Source: CAZCDS01 sp964497585 (lineage in GTDB: Bacteria; Desulfobacterota; Desulfomonilia; Desulfomonilales; Desulfomonilaceae). From it: DNA of 64,000 bases. A program made the translations under genes and the position numbers. Shown here piece by piece: positions 17,595-25,570 of the stretch; positions within the stretch are counted from its first letter, which is position 1; the number at the start of each line of letters is the position of its first letter. The notes under the pieces are model-generated. The model worked only from the letters and a program-made list of their open reading frames with translations, made no database searches and was not told the origin of the DNA. Where the stretch lies: the NCBI GenBank assembly GCA_964497585.1, contig CAZCDS010000028.1:1-64000 (forward strand), written 5' to 3'.

Positions 17595-18938
17595 TTACGA
17601 CTCTGTGGTCCTGGTGGACGCGATGACTCGATAGATAAGAATGCCCAGTACCGCCACCATGGCCAGCAGAGCGATCCAGATGATGCCGCTGTGACGCTCG
17701 CTCCAGGGAACGGGACGTTCCGCAGCCTTGTGGCGGGGATTGGGAACGAGCTTACCCAGGACGACTCGAGAGACCCCCTGATCGCGGAGTCTGCCGATGT
17801 AGTGGCCGATATCGTACGACGGGCGCCTGGCTTTGGAATTCCCTACGTACACGGCATAGCCGTCCGGCACCTTAGGCGCAAACTCCACATAATTGACGCG
17901 TCTGGTAACCGTCGCTGCTGAGAAGCGAAGCGATGGATCGTCTCTGTTGAGAATCTTCACGAGGAGGTACCGGTAGTTCCCACCTGACAGACTGATGGCC
18001 GGCGACTCCTGGTGCGATCCATCCGCGGAGAATCGAAAAACAGCTCCTGACCTGATGTTCTTCCATGGCTCCTTAACCGTGCGTTCCAGGTGGGGAGCGT
18101 CTTCGGCTTTGATTCTCACCACTCGTGTTTGCCGATTGCGGCCGAGCACGCGCACTCGTCTGAAGAAGTTGTCGTCGGAAAAGGCAAGCTTTAGTTCGTA
18201 CAGCCGGAGGTTTCGGTAGCCCAGATCGAACTTGATTTCCGTGGTACGATCTTTCTCAGACGTGTTCACGTTTCGGATGGGGACATCGACCGATTCGGGG
18301 AGTATCCTGACCAGACGCCAAGCCGTCACGTCCTTCACGTCGACAACCGATTTATCGCCGCTCTCGTTGAAAACGGTGATTTTCAGGTAGCGAAGATCGT
18401 TGTCGGGGAATTCCGTCTCATTCTCTTCGAATTTGACGCCTTTGTCGGTACTATCCTGGACCCGAAAGAGAAAGGCCCCATCACGAACCATCTGCCAGTT
18501 TCGGCCGTCGTCCGACCCTTGGATGCGCACCCTGCGTTTGAAGTTCGTTCCACCGGTTTCCACCTTCACCCGGTTCTTCAGGACTTTCTGACCGAAATCT
18601 ATGGTCACTGAGCTCTGTTTACCCGGAATGTAGGTCCGGTTGTAGATCATCACCTCGAGGGGAATTCGGTGTATGCTCCCTCTTGTGGACTTCAATACGT
18701 AGCTTATTTCTTCTGTCCCGCGTGCGACCACGCGCAGATCGCGAAGGTCCGGGAGAGCGGCATCGAGCACCTCTGGAGAAAGGGCAAACTGATCGACCCC
18801 TAAGAGTCCGCGATCTCCACTTTCGATGGGAGCCATGAAGGACCAGTTCTCGATCTTGATCCCTGCGGCGGGGGACCGGCCCGCGGGGCAGAGGCCCAAC
18901 ACGATGGTGAATAGGAGTGCTGCAACCGCTTTTCTCAT
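17595..18938 (-). CDS. DUF3999 family exported protein
   Basis: A 447-residue secreted, single-anchor protein. Residues 1-25 form a signal peptide (LLFTIVLGLCPAG, then SPAAG); the body repeats beta-rich jelly-roll segments with RRVRIQGSDDGRNWQMVRDG and FRRVRVLGRNRQT; a C-terminal transmembrane helix (IIWIALLAMVAVLGILIYRVI) ends it. The family has no known function. The longer open frame seen upstream is the shadow of the DUF2339 gene: the true ATG overlaps that gene's TGA, so the pair is translationally coupled, matching the frequent DUF2339-DUF3999 association. Confidence 0.88.
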   Translation of the reverse strand: MRKAVAALLFTIVLGLCPAGRSPAAGIKIENWSFMAPIESGDRGLLGVDQFALSPEVLDAALPDLRDLRVVARGTEEISYVLKSTRGSIHRIPLEVMIYNRTYIPGKQSSVTIDFGQKVLKNRVKVETGGTNFKRRVRIQGSDDGRNWQMVRDGAFLFRVQDSTDKGVKFEENETEFPDNDLRYLKITVFNESGDKSVVDVKDVTAWRLVRILPESVDVPIRNVNTSEKDRTTEIKFDLGYRNLRLYELKLAFSDDNFFRRVRVLGRNRQTRVVRIKAEDAPHLERTVKEPWKNIRSGAVFRFSADGSHQESPAISLSGGNYRYLLVKILNRDDPSLRFSAATVTRRVNYVEFAPKVPDGYAVYVGNSKARRPSYDIGHYIGRLRDQGVSRVVLGKLVPNPRHKAAERPVPWSERHSGIIWIALLAMVAVLGILIYRVIASTRTTES

Positions 18939-21259
18939 GGCCGGTCTCCTAGAGGCTGAGCCAGTCTTTTCTCGAGCCGATGATACAAGTAGGAAGCCGA
19001 TATCATCATGAGTCCCAAAACGACAAACGACATTATCCGGTAGATCTGTTGCACCTGGGCCATGTCGATGACCACGACCTTGACCGCAACGCATCCCAGG
19101 AGGATGAGCGCGGCCACCCGCAACCGTTTGACCTGTCGCCGGAATCCGATCACGAGAATACTCACCGCGTAGACCGCCCAAACGATGGAAAGAGACATCT
19201 GCGCGCTCCAACGGGCCTTGCTGCGACTCCGAATTGTGTCGTGACAATAGGTGTACACCTCGGCACTCAAGAGCATGAGCGGTACGAGGCCCGCCGCGGA
19301 GAAGAGGATTTTGGCGAGGATTCCCCCATCTTCCGGAAAGAGCCGCCAGCGGCCCGCTGCTGCCAGAGCAAATCCGAAAACCGCAGCGGCAAGGACCAGA
19401 CCCGCGGCAAAACGCAGATTGAAGAACAGGACGTGTTCGTCGTACCGGTGTTCGCCGTACGAGACCACAAGGAAGACGAAGGACAGGAGAAGCGCCGGCA
19501 GCCCCGAATAGAATGCTGCACGCGATTCCGAGCGGACCGCCGCGGCGAGATACCCCAGGGAACCGAGAGCCCAAAGAGCTGTGACCGCGCACGCGGAGAG
19601 ATAGTATCGGCTTATCTTCGCCTGAACAGCATGATACTGCAGCCAGGTACTGATTTCGGCGTGGAGAATTATCAGGGCGAGGAAGCCTGCGAAGATGGCA
19701 CTCGCTGTCATCAAATACTGGTCTATAGCGGTTGCTTCAGGCAGTTTCTTCCGGTGGACCACAGCGTACAGAGCTGCGGCCAAGGGCACACTCATTGCCG
19801 CGGCAAAAAAGCGGTTGAAGATGGGAACGAAGTAGGCGGTGTGCAAGGGCCAATGGAAAAAGAACAACCTGCCCGCGGCCAGTGCCAGTACGAGAAATCC
19901 CGCGATTCGCACGGGTCGATACCGGTAGAGATAGCCGAGGAAGAGAAGGACCGGCCCCTCCATTGCCCAGGTCAGCGTTATGCCGTGCACTTTCAAATGA
20001 AGCGGCACCGCCAGCGTGAGAAAGACCACGGTCAAAGTCACGAAACCGAAAAGAGAGCGGGTATCCTCCGCCACACGTTTTCTGACGAGAACGGCCATGG
20101 CAAGATAACAGACGGAGATCGCCAGGGCAGCGAACCCGAGCACGTACTGATAGTCTTCACGCAATATCCAATACGCGTATGCAAAGGACACCGCGGCATT
20201 GGCAAGAGCCAAAACAAAGGACTCAACGGGTGACGGAATCCCCTTTCGGAGCTGATACGCGAAAGGGATTGAAAGAAATATCAGAAAGAACAGGGCGATC
20301 CAGAGAAGCGTCGGCGCCATGGCCGATTCACGGTAGAAGTGGAAAAACCATCCTGTGAACAACGCCCACGTGCCGATGAAAGCAAGCAGATCCATGGCCC
20401 TCCAGCGGCGGAGGAACGCCACTTCAAGTACTCCCAGATTCAGAATGGCGACGTACGAAAAGAGCGCATCCCTGGCGTCACGGCCTGTCGAGACCATGAC
20501 GGGCGTCAGAAAGCCACCGAGGATGGCTATGAATGCCAAGGGGATCGCTTCGTGGAGTACGGCCAACGCCACACCCGCGCAGGTCACCACGACCATACAC
20601 AAGAGCGCGAACCCCTGAGGAATCAAATCGTACCACGAGAATGCCACAAAGAGCGAAACGTACAGGATCGCCAGGGCTCCCCCGATCAGACCTTGGCCTA
20701 GAGCCCGCATTTGCCGACGGATACCGTAGTCGCCAACTGCGAGCAGGACGATGCCGGCAAGAATGCCGAGCACTACCCGACCGGTTGGCCCAAGCCACTG
20801 GTTGTCAAACGCGTATTTCAGGAAGAAGCCCGCGCTGAGAAAGAGAGCCAGCGCGCCACCCCAGGTCATCCAGCGCTTTCCGATGGTCTCCTCAAGGCCC
20901 GTCCACCGGGGGGCTGCCGTAACCGCCTCCGGCGTCACTTCGGGCGCAGTGGGCTGGACCCCTTCTTCCTCCTGGGGGGCAAGCTCGATCTTTATGCGCT
21001 CCTCCTCGGGAAGAACCGCTGAAGGAAGAGTAGGCTCTTCAGGCTCCTCCTCTTTCCGGATCGGAGCCCCCGGCGCTTCCACGAGCGCTTCAAGCCTCGA
21101 GATCCTCGTTTGGAGAACCTCCGTGCTGCGCTTGAGATCTTTTAAGGCTCCCTTGTGCTTTCTGAGAGCGAATAGGATGAGTATCGTAAACACGAAACCC
21201 GTGGTGAGCACCAGGAGCAGGAGGGGAATTGCGTAGGCCAGGAGACCGTAGAACCGCAT
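18935..21259 (-). CDS. DUF2339 family polytopic membrane protein
   Basis: A 774-residue protein beginning with one transmembrane helix (residues about 5-30), a coiled-coil-like segment (KDLKRSTEVLQTRISRLEALV) and an acidic Pro/Glu-rich linker, then the DUF2339 core starting at WMTWGGALALFLSAGFFLKYAFDNQW and running through some twenty hydrophobic helices to the C-terminus. Function unknown; the family is thought to be envelope-related. GTG at 21268 and ATG at 21259 are both possible starts. It is coupled by ATGA overlap to the downstream DUF3999 gene. Confidence 0.9.
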   Translation of the reverse strand: MRFYGLLAYAIPLLLLVLTTGFVFTILILFALRKHKGALKDLKRSTEVLQTRISRLEALVEAPGAPIRKEEEPEEPTLPSAVLPEEERIKIELAPQEEEGVQPTAPEVTPEAVTAAPRWTGLEETIGKRWMTWGGALALFLSAGFFLKYAFDNQWLGPTGRVVLGILAGIVLLAVGDYGIRRQMRALGQGLIGGALAILYVSLFVAFSWYDLIPQGFALLCMVVVTCAGVALAVLHEAIPLAFIAILGGFLTPVMVSTGRDARDALFSYVAILNLGVLEVAFLRRWRAMDLLAFIGTWALFTGWFFHFYRESAMAPTLLWIALFFLIFLSIPFAYQLRKGIPSPVESFVLALANAAVSFAYAYWILREDYQYVLGFAALAISVCYLAMAVLVRKRVAEDTRSLFGFVTLTVVFLTLAVPLHLKVHGITLTWAMEGPVLLFLGYLYRYRPVRIAGFLVLALAAGRLFFFHWPLHTAYFVPIFNRFFAAAMSVPLAAALYAVVHRKKLPEATAIDQYLMTASAIFAGFLALIILHAEISTWLQYHAVQAKISRYYLSACAVTALWALGSLGYLAAAVRSESRAAFYSGLPALLLSFVFLVVSYGEHRYDEHVLFFNLRFAAGLVLAAAVFGFALAAAGRWRLFPEDGGILAKILFSAAGLVPLMLLSAEVYTYCHDTIRSRSKARWSAQMSLSIVWAVYAVSILVIGFRRQVKRLRVAALILLGCVAVKVVVIDMAQVQQIYRIMSFVVLGLMMISASYLYHRLEKRLAQPLGDRP

Positions 21260-21452
21260 GGGAGACACCCCCGGGGCCGGCTACCCCCGTTCGGAAGAGC
21301 ATTCAGCGTGATGATGTTGGCGTGCTCGCGTTCACCCATTGAGCTGCGATACGGCATTATACCACCGGCCCCGCCCGATTGACCAACGCAAAAGGCCGCG
21401 ATGCGGATGGTGAGTCACCAAGAGGCCGCTGGCAGCCGGAGAGTCCGGTAAC

Positions 21453-21917
21453 TCACTCCTTCTCAAATTCCTCGGTAGCCGAGGCCGCCTGTGCAAAGGC
21501 TTCGGTTATCTGGCTCTCAGTGACACTCAGCCGATCCGCCAGTTCGGTGACACTCATGTAGCGACCTGCAATAATCTTGCGATACAGCCGTTGAAGCTGC
21601 CGGTTGGTGAGCAAGTACTTTTCCTTGAGGAATTCGTCATCCATCCCCGCCTTGATGTCGCGGACCACCTCCTCTGCGACGATCTGCTTCTTCGGTCGGG
21701 ACGCGGCCGACTTCTTCAGGAATTCCTGGGCCACCATCTTATGGAGCGCAAGCATACGTCCTCTCAGGGCGTACTTCGTCTTGAGTACGCTGTCGGGCAG
21801 ACCAGCTTTGACGTCTTTGACGAACCGGCGAATCTGGTCCTTGTCCAGTTTCGGCTCGGAAGCGTCTCGCCTGTCTGGCTTCGATTTGGTCTCGCCCTTG
21901 TCCTGGTCGTCCGGCAT
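21453..21917 (-). CDS. two-module helix-turn-helix-like hypothetical protein
   Basis: A 154-residue hydrophilic protein with no family I can name. Two copies of a short module are visible: residues about 29-68 (FVKDVKAGLPDSVLKTKYAL) and 80-119 (VVRDIKAGMDDEFLKEKYLL), each followed by a predicted second helix with leucines at regular spacing. A third helix-turn-helix-like segment, MSVTELADRLSVTESQITEAF, follows at 121-141. The same module occurs in the proteins at 55779 and 56843. A DNA-binding or adaptor role is inference. The gene stands alone, with a poor ribosome site. Confidence 0.75.
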   Translation of the reverse strand: MPDDQDKGETKSKPDRRDASEPKLDKDQIRRFVKDVKAGLPDSVLKTKYALRGRMLALHKMVAQEFLKKSAASRPKKQIVAEEVVRDIKAGMDDEFLKEKYLLTNRQLQRLYRKIIAGRYMSVTELADRLSVTESQITEAFAQAASATEEFEKE

Positions 21918-22145
21918 GGCATACTTTCTATGAGGCTCCGGCTGTCGCGGCCTGGCATGACAGAGTAATGAGTCGCTGGAGTCTGGAGCCTTTCATTCTC
22001 GCTTAGGAAGCCTGCTCTTCCATCATACGCGGGGTGCCCGGTTTGACAACAGCTTCGGTCCCGGATGTATCAGATTCGTTTCTGCCGTTCACCCTGCCAC
22101 GAGCCTAGACGTAAGGGGGAATCCGTATGCGCCATTTGAGCAATC

Positions 22146-23135
22146 CTACGCTTTCAAAAGATTGCTGAGCACCTCTTCAACCACAGAGTAGGGGTCGGTT
22201 TGACCGGCCGCGATTGATCGAATGTATTGGCGTTTCTTGCCGGTTCCCTTGAGGCCCTTGAAGACGAATTTCTCCACCTCGTCCTTGAAAACGAGTCCCA
22301 GTTCCTGTTCGATCCGCTTGGACTGGACGTCCTCAATCTTGCGGCTCTCCCGGAGGTAGGCCTGATGTTCCCAGATGGCGTCGACCAGTTCGTCGATGCC
22401 CCGTATCTCCTCGGACCTGAAGGCTGCGGCTACGGTTGGAACGACCCTGGGGACCCAGCCATTCTCCTCCTGGGAAACGGCAAATTCTATGGTCGCCTCG
22501 AGGCCTCTGACACATCGGTTTGCACCCTCGAGATCCGCCTTGTTCATGACGATCAGGTCCGCTATCTCCATGATCCCGGCTTTCATTGCCTGGATGTCAT
22601 CGCCCATCCCCGGAGTAACCACGAGAAGGCAGGTCTGTGCCACGTGCATGATGTCGATCTCGTCCTGGCCCGCACCAAGGGTTTCAACTATAACCACGTC
22701 GCAGCCCATGGCCTCCATGATGCGGACCACGTCCGCGGTCGAGCGGGCAAGTCCGCCGAGGTAGCCCCGGGACCCCATTGATCGGCAATAGACACCCTGA
22801 TCTGTCGCGTGGCTCTGAAAACGGATCCGATCACCGAGGAGGGCTCCGCCGGAAAAGGGGCTGCTCGGATCTACCGCGATTACCCCAACCTTCTTGTCCT
22901 GCTCGCGGAACTTGCGGATGAGATGATCGACGAGGCTGGATTTGCCGCTTCCTCCTGCCCCCGTCACTCCGATTATGACGGATCTTCCCGTGTGCGGGTA
23001 GACGAGCTTCATCAATTCGTTGCTCTCCTCGGACCGGTCTTCGACGAGCGTGATCATCCTTGCGGCTGTCCGGCGATCACCGGAGAGCAGTTTCTCAACC
23101 ATTTCTTCAGGGTCGGCGAGTCGTCTTCTACCCAT
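22146..23135 (-). CDS. meaB: MeaB-type GTPase chaperone of the acyl-CoA mutase
   Basis: A 329-residue G3E-family GTPase. Walker A is GVTGAGGSGKSSLVDHL, switch regions follow with VDPSSPFSGGALLGDR and SMGSRGYLGGLA, the G3-like stretch is VETLGAGQDEIDI (the family usually has VGQSE), and the base-specificity motif is NKAD. MeaB proteins gate delivery of intact adenosylcobalamin to, and repair of, methylmalonyl- or isobutyryl-CoA mutases. It lies three bases after the mutase small-subunit gene, completing a large subunit-small subunit-chaperone operon. Confidence 0.94.
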   Translation of the reverse strand: MGRRRLADPEEMVEKLLSGDRRTAARMITLVEDRSEESNELMKLVYPHTGRSVIIGVTGAGGSGKSSLVDHLIRKFREQDKKVGVIAVDPSSPFSGGALLGDRIRFQSHATDQGVYCRSMGSRGYLGGLARSTADVVRIMEAMGCDVVIVETLGAGQDEIDIMHVAQTCLLVVTPGMGDDIQAMKAGIMEIADLIVMNKADLEGANRCVRGLEATIEFAVSQEENGWVPRVVPTVAAAFRSEEIRGIDELVDAIWEHQAYLRESRKIEDVQSKRIEQELGLVFKDEVEKFVFKGLKGTGKKRQYIRSIAAGQTDPYSVVEEVLSNLLKA

Positions 23136-23138
23136 AAA

Positions 23139-23576
23139 TCAGCTTTTTTGCCTCATATTCCTTTCGATGAAATCCACGATGGATCCGGTGAGCGATCCTC
23201 CTCTAAAGACTTCATGCACTCCCATCCGTTTCATGACCGGAATGTCCTCGGGCGGGAATGAGCCACCAACGACGAGGAGAACGTCATCGAGGCCGTTTCG
23301 TTTCATCTCATCCACGATCTGTGGAGTGTACACCAAATGCTCTCCTGAAAGGTAGCTCAATCCGATTACATCGGCATCTTCGTCCATTGCGGCACGGATA
23401 ATGCCCTCGGGCATCTGGTACATGCCAAGGTAGACCACCTCCATGCCGGCCTCCTTCAACAGGGAGGCCACCACCTTGGCACCTCGGTCGTGACCGTCAA
23501 GCCCGACCTTGCTGAGCACCACCTTTATTTTCTGTTTTCCCACTGTGTCGCTCTCCTGCACCGGCAGTTCAGTCAA
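23139..23576 (-). CDS. B12-binding small subunit of acyl-CoA mutase
   Basis: A 145-residue cobalamin-binding protein. The base-off B12 motif is complete: KVGLDGHDRGAKVV supplies the DxHxxG ligand histidine, followed by the SYLSGEH-like loop (here LSYLSGEHLVYTP) and the GGSFP segment. It corresponds to the C-terminal domain of methylmalonyl-CoA mutase or to the free-standing IcmB/HcmB subunits. Its ATG overlaps the end of the large-subunit gene by eight bases, so equal synthesis of both subunits is expected. Confidence 0.93.
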   Translation of the reverse strand: MTELPVQESDTVGKQKIKVVLSKVGLDGHDRGAKVVASLLKEAGMEVVYLGMYQMPEGIIRAAMDEDADVIGLSYLSGEHLVYTPQIVDEMKRNGLDDVLLVVGGSFPPEDIPVMKRMGVHEVFRGGSLTGSIVDFIERNMRQKS

Positions 23577-25266
23577 AGGGGGATTCCAGGACGCCCATGG
23601 GATCGTATGAGTATCCGAAGACCTGACGGACCGTGCCCAGGAGTTCGGCGGTGGTGGCGTAGGCCTCCGTCGCCCGAATCATGGCGGGAAGCGTGTTCTT
23701 TCCCGCGGCCGCGTCGTCCCGCAGCCGCTTGATCGCGTCGCTGAGTCCGGCGGGATCCCTGGTCTTCTTTAACTCAATGACCTCTTCGATCTGGCGCCGG
23801 GCCGATTGTTCCGCGACACGCTGGACTCCCAATGGTGTCTCATTCTCGGGCTCTGAGGTGAAGACGTTCACGCCGACGACGAGCTTCTCTCCCTGGTCGA
23901 TTTCCTTCTGGCGAGCCACGGCCTCCATCTCGAAACGGCGGTCGAGCCACTCCGTTCTGATCGCCTCTTCCATACCGCCCAGCTCTTCGACCTCTTTCAT
24001 GATCTTCATGGCCTCCTCCTCCACCATGTCGGTGAGGCTCTCAACGTAGTACGAGCCTCCCAGGGGATCGGCCACATTCGTCACTCCCGTCTCGTACGCG
24101 AGGATCTGTTGGGTCCGCAGGGCCTGCAGGTGTCCCTTTTCCGTCGGCAGACACATCGGCTCATCGTACGAACAGCAATGGAGCGATTGGACTCCACCGA
24201 GCACTGCGGCGAGAGCCTCATAGGAGATGCGCACGATGTTGTTGAGCGGTTGCTGAGGAATCAAAGAGCACCCCGCGGTATGAACTGCGAAGCGAAACTG
24301 CATGGACCGAGGCGCTTTGGCGTGGTATTTCTCCTTGAGCAGTCGGGCCCACATCCGCCTCGCCGCTCGGATCTTCGCGATTTCCTCGAAAAAATCCACA
24401 TGACAGGAAACGTAGAAGGTGAATCTCTGCGCAAATTCGTCTATGTCGAGTCCCCGCCGCAGAAGCTCGTCAATGTAACACATGGCGATACCGAAACCGA
24501 ACGCCACTTCCTGCGGCGCAGTGATGCCTTGCTCTCTCAGGTCGTACATGTTGACCGTGGTGTAGTACCACTTGGGCATTTCCCGGGTGCAGAATTCCAT
24601 GACGTCCGCGCCGAGTTTTATGGACAGATCCAACGGACACGCGGGCCGGAACCCACAGTACCGGAAATGAACGGGATCGTTCTGGATGGATCCGCGCAAT
24701 TTACTGATATCATAGCCCTTGTCGCGTGCCACAGCCACGTACTGGGCCATGGTGGGAGCTGCGGCCGTGGACGCGGTGATCAGCGACCAACTGACCTTGT
24801 CCAGAGGAATGTCCCCCACCAGGGTTTCCATGTCTTTGATTGATGTGATGTTGACCCCGGTCAGGCCGACTTCCTTCTGGGCCCAGGGATGGTCCGCGTC
24901 GAGTCCCATCTCGTAGGTCACGTCCGCTATGGTGTTCAAACCCGACCCGCCCTGCTCGTAACAGAACGCCGCGCGCTCGTGGGTGTCCGCGGGTGAGCCG
25001 ATACCGACCACCTCTCTGCGCGTCCAGTAGCGTCCCCGGAACATGTTGCGGTGAATCCCGCGGGTAAAGGGGAACTCGCCCGCGTCTCCTATGTCCTCCC
25101 GGTAGTTCTCTGAGGACCTATCTTGCGGGGTATAGATCTCCTTCGTTTCGAATCCGGACCAGGTTCTCAGGCTCTGAGGACGCTCATAGTATGACGTGAG
25201 ATAATCGTCCCAATTGACTTCGTCACGTTCCCGAGGTGTCGCCTCAGTCGATCGCCGGCGGCTCAT
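23569..25266 (-). CDS. B12-dependent acyl-CoA mutase large subunit, substrate unknown
   Basis: A 565-residue TIM-barrel subunit, the length of free-standing IcmA/HcmA-type subunits. FPFTRGIHRNMFRGRYWT opens the CoA-binding part; ITAPQEVAFGFG, KIRAARRMWARLLKEK, AALAAVLGG-like and DPLGGSYYVE blocks identify the family. Ungapped alignment from memory to methylmalonyl-CoA mutase puts Val86 at the radical-guiding Tyr89, Gly205 at the carboxylate-binding Arg207 and Asp242 at the acid-base His244. All three substrate contacts differ, so methylmalonyl-CoA is unlikely. The start at 25266 has a strong GAGGAGG; the frame extends 18 codons further. Downstream genes encode its B12 subunit and chaperone. 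Confidence 0.9.
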   Translation of the reverse strand: MSRRRSTEATPRERDEVNWDDYLTSYYERPQSLRTWSGFETKEIYTPQDRSSENYREDIGDAGEFPFTRGIHRNMFRGRYWTRREVVGIGSPADTHERAAFCYEQGGSGLNTIADVTYEMGLDADHPWAQKEVGLTGVNITSIKDMETLVGDIPLDKVSWSLITASTAAAPTMAQYVAVARDKGYDISKLRGSIQNDPVHFRYCGFRPACPLDLSIKLGADVMEFCTREMPKWYYTTVNMYDLREQGITAPQEVAFGFGIAMCYIDELLRRGLDIDEFAQRFTFYVSCHVDFFEEIAKIRAARRMWARLLKEKYHAKAPRSMQFRFAVHTAGCSLIPQQPLNNIVRISYEALAAVLGGVQSLHCCSYDEPMCLPTEKGHLQALRTQQILAYETGVTNVADPLGGSYYVESLTDMVEEEAMKIMKEVEELGGMEEAIRTEWLDRRFEMEAVARQKEIDQGEKLVVGVNVFTSEPENETPLGVQRVAEQSARRQIEEVIELKKTRDPAGLSDAIKRLRDDAAAGKNTLPAMIRATEAYATTAELLGTVRQVFGYSYDPMGVLESPFD

Positions 25267-25304
25267 CTTCTCCTCCTCTTCTCCAGGAGCCTGACACGCG
25301 TGCA

Positions 25305-25553
25305 CTATGCCCGATACCAAACCTGCTCGCTTGGTCTTTCATCGGAAACGAGTGCGGTTGTCGCAATGCACAAGTTCCATACGTCCATCTCCCCAGGCAG
25401 GGCCATTTCCATGATGAGAAAGTCCGGGGCGGTCTGAACCGCCTCTTCTTCCGTCATGACCTTACCGGCCACCTCATATCCGGTTGTTTCCAGCCGTTTC
25501 TCCGGATCTCCGCCGATTACCGGCTCGTCTGCAACGCTCAGGATGCACGCCAT
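25305..25553 (-). pseudogene. degenerate, truncated response-regulator receiver
   Basis: An 82-codon frame resembling the first two thirds of a CheY-like receiver: ILSVADEPVIGGDPEKRLETTGYEVAGKV mirrors the usual start of receivers paired with HisKA_2 kinases, with one acidic residue kept. The phosphoacceptor site reads LIMEMALPGEMD, Glu in place of Asp. The remainder looks internally deleted and ends after about 82 residues instead of 120. A GGAGG ribosome site and ATG are kept, so a short protein may still be made. It lies 17 bases after the histidine kinase stop and just before the mutase gene. Confidence 0.6.
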
Positions 25554-25570
25554 ATTCGATCCTCCGTCTC

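Noticed and set aside
17595..19592. 665-codon minus-strand frame
   Set aside because: The first ~218 codons lie inside the DUF2339 gene in another frame and are Arg/Gly/Ser-rich; the real DUF3999 gene starts at 18938 with a signal peptide and ATGA overlap.
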